Assembly (NCBI GenBank): GCA_051295955.1 | Contig: JBPDWA010000002.1 | Span: forward strand, 1-64,000 | From: Enterococcus faecalis_A | Lineage (GTDB): Bacteria; Bacillota; Bacilli; Lactobacillales; Enterococcaceae | Reading direction: 5' to 3' | DNA: 64,000 nt | Shown: one piece after another, positions 51,985 through 60,881 of the stretch | How positions within the stretch are numbered: position 1 is the first letter of the stretch | Layout of the letters: every line of letters starts with the position of its first letter | Notes under the pieces: model-generated | What the model was told of the DNA's origin: nothing | Database searches by the model: none | Seen by the model: only the letters and a program-made list of their open reading frames with translations | Made by a program: the position numbers and the translations under genes

Positions 51985-54177
51985 TTATTTCATATGTTTT
52001 ACTCGTGATGATATTTCTTTATGGCGTCCGTGGACCATTGGTCTGGCTTGGGGATTGCCTAGGTAGCCGCAGGTTCGTTTAACGACATCGCAACTTTTGG
52101 GATCGTGGTTGCCGCATTGGGGACATTCGAAGCCACGTTCAGTTGGTTGGAAGTCGCCTTCAAACCCGCATTCATAACAATGGTCAATTGGTGTATTTGT
52201 GCCTAGATAGCCGACTTTGTCATAAGCATAATCCCAAACGGCTTCCAAAGCTTTAGGGTTTTGTTGTAAGACTGGATATTCGCAGTAGTGAATAAAACCA
52301 CCGGAACAGTATTTCGGATAATCTTTTTCAAAATCTAACTTTTCAAAGGGTGTTGGGTTTTTACGTACGTCATAATGGAAACTGTTGGTATAATATTCTT
52401 TATCGGTAATATTTACTACGGAACCAAATTTTTCTGTATCTAAACGGCAGAAGCGATCGGTTAAACTTTCACTTGGTGTAGAATAAACACTAAAGTGATA
52501 GCCGTATTCATTGCCCCACGCATCCGCATGTGCTTTAAGTTCCTTGACAATTTCTAGGGTAAATTCTTTTGCTTGAGGATTATTTTCCCATTGGCCGCCA
52601 TAAAAGGCAGCAGCTACTTCGTAAAGACCGATATAGCCAAGCGAAACAGTGGCTCGTTTATTTTTAAATAATTCATTGACTGAATCTTTGCGGGAAAGAC
52701 GTTTGCCAAATGCTCCGTACATATATAAAATAGGTGCATTCGCCGGAGCCGCTTCTTTGACTCGTTCTACACGATAAACCAGTGCATCTTTCATAATGTC
52801 CAGACGTTCTTCCAAAATTTGCCAGAATTTTGTCATATCTCCTTGTGCTTCCAGCGCAATTCGTGGCAAGTTTAACGTAACGACACCTAAGTTCATACGA
52901 CCCACATTGACTTCTTGGCCATTTTCATCTTTCCATCCTTGAAGAAAAGAGCGGCAGCCCATCGGTACTTTGAAACTTCCAGTTAGCTCAACGATTTTTT
53001 CATAGTTTAAAATATCGGGATACATTCTTTTAGTAGCACATTCTAACGCTAATTGTTTGATGTCGTAATTTGGATCAGTTTCATGCAAGTTGATTCCTTG
53101 TTTTAATGTGAAGATTAGTTTTGGAAAGATTGCCGTCCGTTTTTCAATTCCTAAACCATTGATACGAATTTGTAGAATTGCTTTTTGAATTTCCCGTTCA
53201 AACCAGTTGGTTCCTAATCCAAAGCCTAGGGAAGTAAACGGTGTTTGCCCATTTGAAGTGAAAAGGGTATTAATTTCATATTCCAAGCTTTGCATTGCAT
53301 CAAAAATGTCCTTTTGAGTTTTCTTACGGGCGAACGCTTCTTGCCGTTCATTGCCGTCGATCCATTCTCTAGCATCAACTAAATGTTTTTGGTAATTCAA
53401 TTCGGCAAAAGGAGCCAATAATTCATCAACGCGGTCAGCAGAACAGCCGCCGTATTGACTAGAAGCAACGTTGGCGATAATCTGAGAAATTTGAGCAGTC
53501 GCTGTTTGAATTGATTTTGGAGCTTCCACATCAGCATTTCCAATTTTAAAGCCATTGTTTAGCATTCCTTTAAAGTCAATGAGACAACAGTTCGTCATAG
53601 GGGTGTAAGGATGATAATCTAAGTCATGGTAGTGTAAATCACCTTTTTGATGAGCGTTGGCTATGTGTGGCGGTAGCATTTTTAAGCCGATGGATTTGCC
53701 GACAATACCGGCAGTCAAATCCCGCTGAGTATTGAAAACTTCGCTGTCCTTGTTGGCATTTTCATTGACGACTGTTTGTTCTTTATTGATTAATTTGCCG
53801 ATGGTTACGTTGATATCGGTTGCTTTGCTACGTTCAAAATCACGACGAGTTCGATAATTGATGTATTCTTCTGCCAATTCATATTCATTATTTTCCAATA
53901 AAGTATGCTCAACAATATTTTGAATTTCATAAATTTTAACATTTGTCACGAAACGTTCAGAAATTTCTTGATCCACACGTTCAACAATTGCTTGGATTCG
54001 TTCATGGGCTAGTGGATTAAGGCTACCGTGAATTTTTTGTTCAGCTTTGATCAAAGCATTGTAGATTTTTTGGTCATCAAAAGTCACTAAACGTCCATCG
54101 CGTTTAACAATTTTCATCTTAGATAAGTTTTGAGTTGTATTTTCGGAGGGGAGAGTTGCTTGCTTGATTTCCATCAT
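51985..54177 (-). CDS. nrdD: Anaerobic ribonucleoside-triphosphate reductase
   Basis: A 730-aa class III reductase: an N-terminal ATP-cone (KIVKRDGRLVTFDDQKIYNALIKA), the ten-stranded barrel with active-site cysteines, a C-terminal zinc site CYECG...CPQCG, and the glycyl-radical segment RTCGYLGNPQARP. It makes dNTPs without oxygen and needs NrdG. AGGAGTGA lies upstream; ATG 54177 or 54174. Two NrdR boxes lie in the promoter region. Confidence 0.96.
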   Translation of the reverse strand: MMEIKQATLPSENTTQNLSKMKIVKRDGRLVTFDDQKIYNALIKAEQKIHGSLNPLAHERIQAIVERVDQEISERFVTNVKIYEIQNIVEHTLLENNEYELAEEYINYRTRRDFERSKATDINVTIGKLINKEQTVVNENANKDSEVFNTQRDLTAGIVGKSIGLKMLPPHIANAHQKGDLHYHDLDYHPYTPMTNCCLIDFKGMLNNGFKIGNADVEAPKSIQTATAQISQIIANVASSQYGGCSADRVDELLAPFAELNYQKHLVDAREWIDGNERQEAFARKKTQKDIFDAMQSLEYEINTLFTSNGQTPFTSLGFGLGTNWFEREIQKAILQIRINGLGIEKRTAIFPKLIFTLKQGINLHETDPNYDIKQLALECATKRMYPDILNYEKIVELTGSFKVPMGCRSFLQGWKDENGQEVNVGRMNLGVVTLNLPRIALEAQGDMTKFWQILEERLDIMKDALVYRVERVKEAAPANAPILYMYGAFGKRLSRKDSVNELFKNKRATVSLGYIGLYEVAAAFYGGQWENNPQAKEFTLEIVKELKAHADAWGNEYGYHFSVYSTPSESLTDRFCRLDTEKFGSVVNITDKEYYTNSFHYDVRKNPTPFEKLDFEKDYPKYCSGGFIHYCEYPVLQQNPKALEAVWDYAYDKVGYLGTNTPIDHCYECGFEGDFQPTERGFECPQCGNHDPKSCDVVKRTCGYLGNPQARPMVHGRHKEISSRVKHMK

Positions 54178-54235
54178 TTTATATCACTCCTATGTTTTTA
54201 TTCTTAACTATCATAAAACAATTTCGCCATTCTTT

Positions 54236-54251
54236 CAACAATATATAGTGT
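54236..54251. promoter_or_regulatory. NrdR box 1 (proximal to nrdD)
   Basis: CAACAATATATAGTGT (on the minus strand ACACTATATATTGTTG), close to the NrdR consensus ACAC-WATATATW-GTGT. It lies 58 nt before the nrdD start. Confidence 0.75.
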
Positions 54252-54277
54252 CTATTTGGAATAAAAAACATGTTTTA

Positions 54278-54293
54278 AAACTAGATATTGTGT
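54278..54293. promoter_or_regulatory. NrdR box 2 (distal)
   Basis: AAACTAGATATTGTGT, a second NrdR-like 16-mer. Its centre is 42 bp from box 1, about four helical turns, so NrdR could bind both on one face. Confidence 0.7.
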
Positions 54294-54586
54294 TTATGGG
54301 AAATGAAAAAAAGATGAAAGCTTGCGGTTGAAAGGCTGCTGTCTCTTCTTGGTGAAAAGAAAAAAAGGCTACTTGATTTTAAAAAAATTTTTTTCTTTTG
54401 TAAAAGGGTTCTTCATTTTAATTAACTGAAACAAATAGTAATTATAAAGAAATAATCATAGAAAAATGTTGTTTTTTTCACAAAAACAATTATTTTTAAT
54501 TATGAACAGACAATATTGTAAGGTAAATCGATGTTCACTGTTTCTATTTATTGGTAGAATAGAGAAAGCAAAAGTGAGGGGATAAC
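54294..54586. other. AT-rich control region upstream of the bceAB-like genes
   Basis: No gene. An extended -10 TGGTAGAAT at 54552-54560 probably starts the transporter transcript. The segment 54503-54549 holds GAACAG with a distant CTGTTTC partner, a possible operator, not identified. Confidence 0.4.
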
Positions 54587-55354
54587 ATGAAGCAAATTAT
54601 TGAAGTTGATCATGTCAGCAAGTCCTATGGCTATTTAAGCAATAAGGTGCAAGTGCTCAATAATATCTCTTTTACAGTCAGTCAAGGAGAATTTGTAGGG
54701 ATTATGGGTCCCAGCGGTGCCGGTAAATCTACATTATTAAATGTTTTATCATCCATTGCGTTACCTACAGCGGGCATTGTCAGAATTGATGGACAGGATA
54801 TTTTACGAATGCGAGATAATCAGTTGAGTGATTTCAGACGTAAACAGTTAGGCTTTATTTTTCAATCTTTCAACTTAATTGACACTTTAAATGTAAAAGA
54901 TAATATTTTGCTGCCTTTAGCAGTCGATCAAGTAAAAGTAGAAGAGATGGAAGTTCGTTTAGCGCAAGTAGCTGATATTTTGGGGATTGCTGATATTTTA
55001 ATGGCGTATCCCATGACGATTTCTGTCGGACAAAAGCAAAGAGTGGCAGCAGCTAGAGCGTTGATTACCCGTCCGAAAATTATATTTGCCGATGAACCGA
55101 CAGGCTCGTTGGATTCAAGATCAGCCACGGAGTTGCTGCAATATATGACTGAAATTAATGTACAAAGTGATGCGACTATTTTAATGGTAACCCATGATCC
55201 TTATACGGCTAGCTATTGCAACCGGATTTTATTTATTAAAGATGGTGTGATCTTTTCAGAAGTTGTCCGTCAAGGTTCGAGAAAGGAATTTTTTAATCGC
55301 GTCATCGATATGCAGGCTACGATTGGGGGAGGCGTCCGTCTGAATGATTTTTAA
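54587..55354 (+). CDS. ABC transporter ATPase, BceA-type (peptide antibiotic resistance)
   Basis: A 255-aa ATPase: Walker A GPSGAGKST at about 41-49, Q-loop FIFQSFNL, Walker B IIFADEPTGSLD and VTHD. The signature is SVGQKQR rather than SGGQQQR. BceA-type ATPases pair with a large FtsX permease that removes bacitracin-like peptides from lipid II-cycle targets. In E. faecalis the related pair next to dlt serves bacitracin resistance under a two-component system encoded elsewhere. It overlaps the permease gene by 11 nt. Confidence 0.87.
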   Translation: MKQIIEVDHVSKSYGYLSNKVQVLNNISFTVSQGEFVGIMGPSGAGKSTLLNVLSSIALPTAGIVRIDGQDILRMRDNQLSDFRRKQLGFIFQSFNLIDTLNVKDNILLPLAVDQVKVEEMEVRLAQVADILGIADILMAYPMTISVGQKQRVAAARALITRPKIIFADEPTGSLDSRSATELLQYMTEINVQSDATILMVTHDPYTASYCNRILFIKDGVIFSEVVRQGSRKEFFNRVIDMQATIGGGVRLNDF

Positions 55355-57431
55355 ATTCTCTTTTAAAAGTTTGAAAGCACAATTTCGCAACTATTTGATT
55401 TATTTCGTCAGTATGACGTTCGCCGTGATGGTGTACTACTGTTTTAGCGCCATTACCTATAATCAACCTTTAGTCAGGCGGGCCGGCCAAAATATCCAAA
55501 TTGCCCGGACGATGGGATTAGGCGGTATTTTGATTATCATTATTATTTTGGGCTTCATGTTAGCCGTCAACCGTTTTTTACTCTTAAAAAGGAGTAAGGA
55601 GATTGGTTTGTATCGACTGGTAGGAATGCGTAAAGATCAGGTTTCGCTGCTTTTTTTTGCTGAAACTTTAATTTTAGGAGCATTTTCTTTAATTATGGGG
55701 ATTGCCTTTGGGATTATTTTTTCAAAATTATTTTCGATGATGTTAGCTAAAGCGATGTTCTTATCAATCAACAGTATTTTTTATTTATCGATTCCTTCAA
55801 TGGTACAAACAAGTATTGTTTTTATGTTTATATTACTGGTGGTTTCGATTCGCAGTACTTGGATGATCTGGCGTTATCCTCTTGTTCAGCTGTTTCAACA
55901 GTCACAAGAACGGAGATTTCAACGAAATTTATTAAAAAAGATGAGAATACTTCTAGCTTTCTTAGGTTTATTTTTAATAATCGTTGGTTATTTGGCTTCT
56001 TACTACATTAAATACATTGTAACGGATTTATCCTTCAATATTTTCGGTATATATGGGATATTGTTTTGGCCGTTATTGATTTTTTTAATCTGTGTGATTG
56101 GCACTTATCTTTTTTTCCGTTATACGCTAGTTGCTTGTGTACAGCTCTTAGCCAGAAATAAAAAAAGGTATTATAAGCAGTTGAATCCACTAATTTTTAG
56201 TAATGCTAGGATGCATATTTTAAACAATCGTAATACTTTAGCTAATGTGACGTTATTGATTGCGACTGCGTTAAGTATGATTGGTTTGGCAGCTTCGCTG
56301 TATACAATTGGGATTCATACAGTTAACATCACTGATCCCACTGATTTTATCGTTAGTGAAGCGAATGAGCCGGAATTGAAAAAAGTGATTGGTGACTATT
56401 CGAATACTTCGATTAAAAAATCCGTAACATTAAACTACAAAATTACGGGAAGTCTACTTTTTCGCAAAATCGGTAAAAATCCCAGCAAGCAATATATAGA
56501 ACTGGTAAACTTACTATCGCTGTCAAATTATCGTGACTATCAAGCGATTAATCCTTATTTAAAACCGATCCAATTAAAAAACGATTCCCAGGTTGTGGCA
56601 TTAGACTCTTTTCAGAGTATGATTGGCGGCGTTTTACATTATGGACCGTCGATTCAATTAGCTGATGGTAAGAAACTAACTATTCAAGGCTATCAGTCTG
56701 ATTTTTTGGGACAAGAGAATATGCGTTATAATGCGTTAACGTTGATTGTTACTGACCGCACTTTTCAACAGGTTACCAATGCACTGGCTTACAACTTAAC
56801 TACTTTTAATGTCCAAACACCTGATGAAGATGATTTAGCTGATTATGTGTCTAGCCGAGTGACTTCTGACTGGCAAGCACCCCTTTATTATCAGTATGCG
56901 CTAGTCAATCAGTCTCTGAACGGTGTCATCTCAAGAGATGAAACATTAAATAAACAAATCGAAGAATTGCCTCAAACTGCTACTAGCGTGCACGGAGAAA
57001 ATTGGCAATTGAGTTACAGTAGTCGTTATCCTGATTTGCGCTATGCGCGCCGCGAAATGGGCTTGTATGTGTATGTAGCAATGTTTGTAGGGATCTTAGC
57101 TTTATTTATCACTGGTAGTATCTTGATGTTACGCCAATTATTTGAAGGAGAACGAGAGAAGACTGACTATGATTTACTTAAGCGAATGGGTGTTTCAGAT
57201 AAAGCAATCACCAAGTTGATTTATCAGCAAAATAGTCTGATCTTTTTCCCGCCGATGGTGATTGGTATTTTGCATGCAAGTTTCTCGGTATATATCTTCA
57301 GTCAGTTTGTAACTAAAGCTGGCTATTGGCTGGCTTATATTTCTTGTGGGATATTAATATTCATCTATATTTTATTTTATTTTTTCACTTCAGCATTATA
57401 CACTCGGGTTATTCATAATTATCGGCGCTAA
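55344..57431 (+). CDS. ABC transporter permease, BceB-type (FtsX domain)
   Basis: A 695-aa permease with ten predicted membrane segments: one, a gap, three, then pairs, and a large extracellular domain of about 200 residues between segments 8 and 9 (about 330-560), the architecture of BceB permeases. FtsX-type cores lie around residues 60-180 and 575-690. It begins inside the ATPase gene. No sensor kinase or response regulator is encoded in the window. Confidence 0.87.
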   Translation: MIFKFSFKSLKAQFRNYLIYFVSMTFAVMVYYCFSAITYNQPLVRRAGQNIQIARTMGLGGILIIIIILGFMLAVNRFLLLKRSKEIGLYRLVGMRKDQVSLLFFAETLILGAFSLIMGIAFGIIFSKLFSMMLAKAMFLSINSIFYLSIPSMVQTSIVFMFILLVVSIRSTWMIWRYPLVQLFQQSQERRFQRNLLKKMRILLAFLGLFLIIVGYLASYYIKYIVTDLSFNIFGIYGILFWPLLIFLICVIGTYLFFRYTLVACVQLLARNKKRYYKQLNPLIFSNARMHILNNRNTLANVTLLIATALSMIGLAASLYTIGIHTVNITDPTDFIVSEANEPELKKVIGDYSNTSIKKSVTLNYKITGSLLFRKIGKNPSKQYIELVNLLSLSNYRDYQAINPYLKPIQLKNDSQVVALDSFQSMIGGVLHYGPSIQLADGKKLTIQGYQSDFLGQENMRYNALTLIVTDRTFQQVTNALAYNLTTFNVQTPDEDDLADYVSSRVTSDWQAPLYYQYALVNQSLNGVISRDETLNKQIEELPQTATSVHGENWQLSYSSRYPDLRYARREMGLYVYVAMFVGILALFITGSILMLRQLFEGEREKTDYDLLKRMGVSDKAITKLIYQQNSLIFFPPMVIGILHASFSVYIFSQFVTKAGYWLAYISCGILIFIYILFYFFTSALYTRVIHNYRR

Positions 57432-57445
57432 TAGAAGACAGAATA

Positions 57446-57488
57446 GAGCTGAGACATCGTCTATAATTTTTGTTTCAGCTCCTTTTTT
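57446..57488 (+). terminator. Terminator after the BceAB-like genes
   Basis: GAGCTGAGAC pairs with GTTTCAGCTC (one G.U), followed by CTTTTTT. Confidence 0.85.
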
Positions 57489-57609
57489 GTGGTAAGGTTT
57501 TTGAAGTGACAAAACTGTTAGTTTTAAGCTGATTTCGTAAGAGAATTAGCTATCTTTTTAGAAGTGTTTTGGAGTAAAATGGACATTAGCAACTGAGGAG
57601 GTCGATCAC

Positions 57610-57759
57610 ATGAAGAAACATTTACAGCTGATCATGGAAAATTATTGGGTGAAATTTATTGGAAGAACCTGTTTTTATTTTCTTGTCATCGTTGCTTTAA
57701 TCTATCTTTATCACTATAAAAATATTGACGGTGGCACGTTTATTTATAATGAGTTTTAA
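57610..57759 (+). CDS. dltX: D-alanylation small membrane protein DltX
   Basis: A 49-aa protein with one membrane helix (about 19-36) and the conserved C-terminal end GGTFIYNEF of the DltX family. DltX takes part in moving D-alanine across the membrane with DltB. CTGAGGAGG precedes the ATG; dltA begins 12 nt later. Confidence 0.93.
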   Translation: MKKHLQLIMENYWVKFIGRTCFYFLVIVALIYLYHYKNIDGGTFIYNEF

Positions 57760-57771
57760 GGAGGAGCCATC

Positions 57772-59289
57772 ATGAAATCAATCAAACAGATTATCAACAC
57801 TATCGATGCTTGGGGACAAACTGAGCCTCAACGTCCTGTTTATGTTGATACTAATCAAACGTATACTTATGGGGAATTAAAACAAAACTCTGATCACTTA
57901 GCGGCATACTTAGCCAAGAACTTACATGAAAAAACAACAGTGGTTGTTTATGGTGAATTAGAATTTGAGATGTTAGCTTGTTTTTTAGGTGCCGTCAAAT
58001 CTGGACACTGCTATATTCCTATTGACGCTCATACACCAGTCGAGCGAATTGAAATGATTCTAAATGTTGCTCAGCCGGAAATGATTTTGGCAGTGGCTCC
58101 TTGGCCGGATATTTCCACGGATGCTCAAGTCATTGAAGGAGTCGTTTTGCGGCAAATAATGAAAGCAGAAACTGAAAAAATTGAGCTGTTTTCAGTAAAA
58201 GAGGAAGAAAATTTTTATATCATTTTTACTTCAGGTACAACTGGCGTGCCTAAAGGGGTTCAAATCAGTCATGACAATTTACTGAGTTTTATTAATTGGG
58301 AATTGACTAGTTTCCATTTAAAAGCAGGTCAACGCTTTTTGGCTCAAGCACCGTTTTCATTTGACTTGTCAGTTATGGATGTCTATCCAGCTTTAGTGTC
58401 CGGTGGTAGTTTGATTCCTTTGAAAAAAGCAGTTGTCAATGATTTTAAAATGTTGTTTGCTACGTTGCCACAGTTGGCAGTAGAAGTCTGGGTATCTACG
58501 CCGTCTTTTATGGACATCTGTTTAATGGAGCCGACCTTTGATGGTGCTCACGTTTCCAGCTTAAAAACATTTTTGTTTTGTGGCGAAGAGTTGCCGGCCG
58601 CTACGGCAAGAAAACTTTTGGAACGTTTTCCTAATGCACGGATCTATAACACTTATGGTCCGACAGAAGCAACGGTAGCAATTTCCGGTGTTGAAGTGAC
58701 GCAATCTTTATTAGATCAGTATCAACGGGTACCGATTGGTTATGTGAAAGCAGATACGAAAGTACTGATTCTTGATGGTGATGTTCCTTGCTCTGACGGG
58801 GAAGTAGGAGAAATCGTCATTGTGGGACCGAGTGTTTCAAAGGGCTATCTCCACAATCCTGAAAAAACCGACGCTGCCTTTTTTGATTGGCAAGGACAAA
58901 GAGCATATCGCACAGGCGATGCAGGCAAGCTGGAAAATGGTCAGTTACATTATGAAGGTCGGATTGATTTTCAAGTGAAACTTCACGGCTATCGAATTGA
59001 ATTAGAAGACATCGATCATCATTTAGCCGATGTGTCTTATGTGAAACAAGCCGTTGTGGTTCCTAAATACAAGGATCATAAGGTGCAGCAGTTGGTAGCT
59101 TATGTGGTAGCTGACACCCATTCTTTTACTAAAGAATTCCAACTGACCAAAGCTATTAAGGAAGAGTTAAGCAAAACAGTGATGGATTACATGATCCCTC
59201 AAAAATACATTTTTGTGGACGCATTGCCTTTAACTGCTAATGGTAAGATTGATCGCAAAGGTTTAATGAATGAGGTGAATGCAACGTGA
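57772..59289 (+). CDS. dltA: D-alanine--D-alanyl carrier protein ligase
   Basis: A 505-aa adenylation enzyme: P-loop FTSGTTGVPKG near residue 151, YNTYGPTEATV, YRTGD and the C-terminal PLTANGKIDRK with the catalytic Lys. It activates D-Ala and loads it on DltC. GGAGGAGCC lies upstream. Its stop overlaps the dltB start by 4 nt (GTGA). Confidence 0.96.
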   Translation: MKSIKQIINTIDAWGQTEPQRPVYVDTNQTYTYGELKQNSDHLAAYLAKNLHEKTTVVVYGELEFEMLACFLGAVKSGHCYIPIDAHTPVERIEMILNVAQPEMILAVAPWPDISTDAQVIEGVVLRQIMKAETEKIELFSVKEEENFYIIFTSGTTGVPKGVQISHDNLLSFINWELTSFHLKAGQRFLAQAPFSFDLSVMDVYPALVSGGSLIPLKKAVVNDFKMLFATLPQLAVEVWVSTPSFMDICLMEPTFDGAHVSSLKTFLFCGEELPAATARKLLERFPNARIYNTYGPTEATVAISGVEVTQSLLDQYQRVPIGYVKADTKVLILDGDVPCSDGEVGEIVIVGPSVSKGYLHNPEKTDAAFFDWQGQRAYRTGDAGKLENGQLHYEGRIDFQVKLHGYRIELEDIDHHLADVSYVKQAVVVPKYKDHKVQQLVAYVVADTHSFTKEFQLTKAIKEELSKTVMDYMIPQKYIFVDALPLTANGKIDRKGLMNEVNAT

Positions 59290-60491
59290 CAACGATTCCT
59301 CATATGATTCCGTATGCTAATCCATTTTATTTCATTTGGTTGGTAATTGCTTTATTGCCACTAGTAGTGGTTTTGTTTGTCAAAGAGCGGCGTCTTTTGT
59401 GGTATCAAGCGCTAGTTACGTTGTTTTTCTTATATATGAGTTTTGGGGGTCCTGATTGGCGCCAAGGATTAGCTTTAGTTACTTATGTTATTTGGCAAAC
59501 CTTTTTAGTTTGGCTATATTTTCATTATCGCCAAAAGCAAAACGCCAGTTGGGTATTTTATCTGGCAGTACTGCTGGCTATTTTTCCCTTAGCAATGGTT
59601 AAGATTGTTCCGTTTGTGACGGTTCATAGTTCTATTTTCGGCTTTTTAGGAATTTCGTACTTAACGTTTAAATCAGTACAGATGATCATGGAAATCCGAG
59701 ATGGAATGATTAAGGAATATTCCCTTGGTCGTTACATTCAATTTTTGTTATTCTTTCCCACCATCTCTTCTGGTCCAATCGATCGCTACCGGCGTTTTGA
59801 AAAAGATGTAAAAAATCCGCCAACTCGTGAAAAGTATTTAGAGTTTTTAGATAAAGGTATTCACAATCTTTTCTTAGGTTTTGTCTACAAGTTTATCATT
59901 GGGTATTTTTTCGGCAATGTTTTGCTGCCGATAGTTAGGCAGGAGGCGTTACAACACGGTGGTCTTTCTTGGGCGTTAGTGGCCTATATGTATATTTACA
60001 GTATGTATTTATTCTTTGATTTTGCCGGTTATAGCTTGTTTGCAGTCGGCACTAGTTACTTGATGGGCTATGATACACCGATTAACTTTAACAAGCCATT
60101 TTTAAGTTGGAATATCAAGGAGTTTTGGAATCGTTGGCACATGACTCTGTCTTTTTGGTTCCGAGATTATATCTACATGCGCTTGATGTTTATGTTGATT
60201 AAGAAAAAAATATTTAAAAGTCGAATTGTAGCTTCAAATGTTGGTTACTTTGCTTTATTTCTTATCATGGGAATTTGGCACGGATTAACGTGGTATTACT
60301 TAGTGTATGGGTTATTTCATGCTACTTTGATCTGTGTGACGGACGCTTGGCTACGTTTTAAGAAAAAGCATAAAGAGCAATTGCCGTCCAATTGGCTGAC
60401 CCATGCTTTAGCGGTATTTTTAACGTTTAACGCTGTTTGCTTTAGCTTTTTAATCTTTTCAGGTTTTTTGGATATTTTAATAAAGAGCTAA
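59286..60491 (+). CDS. dltB: D-alanyl transfer protein DltB (MBOAT family)
   Basis: A 401-aa membrane-bound O-acyltransferase with about eleven membrane segments. The conserved region NRWHMTLSFWFRDYIYMRL and the catalytic His in GIWHGLTWYY are present. It passes D-Ala from DltC across the membrane to teichoic acids with DltX and DltD. GTG start at 59286. Unusually, 153 nt separate it from dltC. Confidence 0.95.
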   Translation: MTTIPHMIPYANPFYFIWLVIALLPLVVVLFVKERRLLWYQALVTLFFLYMSFGGPDWRQGLALVTYVIWQTFLVWLYFHYRQKQNASWVFYLAVLLAIFPLAMVKIVPFVTVHSSIFGFLGISYLTFKSVQMIMEIRDGMIKEYSLGRYIQFLLFFPTISSGPIDRYRRFEKDVKNPPTREKYLEFLDKGIHNLFLGFVYKFIIGYFFGNVLLPIVRQEALQHGGLSWALVAYMYIYSMYLFFDFAGYSLFAVGTSYLMGYDTPINFNKPFLSWNIKEFWNRWHMTLSFWFRDYIYMRLMFMLIKKKIFKSRIVASNVGYFALFLIMGIWHGLTWYYLVYGLFHATLICVTDAWLRFKKKHKEQLPSNWLTHALAVFLTFNAVCFSFLIFSGFLDILIKS

Positions 60492-60644
60492 TTAATTGAT
60501 TAAAGTTGTAAAAAAGCAAAAAAACTCTTTAAATTCTTGATTTTTTTCAAAGGATGAAGGAAATTACCGACTAGTTCAAAAAAGTAGTATATTCTTTATT
60601 AAGAACGGATCAAAATGAATAAATTATTAGAGGAGCGAATTTTA
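60492..60644 (+). other. Spacer between dltB and dltC
   Basis: 153 nt where these genes normally touch or overlap. TATATT at 60588-60593 with TTACCG (18 nt upstream) is a weak internal promoter candidate. AGAGGAGC at 60629-60636 is the dltC binding site. No terminator is seen. Confidence 0.4.
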
Positions 60645-60881
60645 ATGAACGTAAAAGAAACAATATTGTCAATTTTAGAAGAGCTTACGGGAACGGATGA
60701 AGTTAGAGAAAATCAAACGATTGATTTATTTGAAGAAGGCTTGCTGGATTCTTTAGCAACTGTTCAACTTTTAGTGGAAATTGAAGGACAATTAGGCATC
60801 CAAGTACCTGTCTCAGAATTTGACCGCGAACAATGGAATACTCCTGAAAAAATTATTACACAAGTGAGCGCCTTGCAGTAA
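60645..60881 (+). CDS. dltC: D-alanyl carrier protein
   Basis: A 78-aa carrier protein with the phosphopantetheine site LLDSLATVQLL. It accepts D-Ala from DltA and presents it to DltB. ATG 60645 is used because AGAGGAGC stands 8 nt upstream; a start at 60615 would add ten residues absent from relatives. The stop shares one base with the dltD start (TAATG). Confidence 0.95.
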   Translation: MNVKETILSILEELTGTDEVRENQTIDLFEEGLLDSLATVQLLVEIEGQLGIQVPVSEFDREQWNTPEKIITQVSALQ

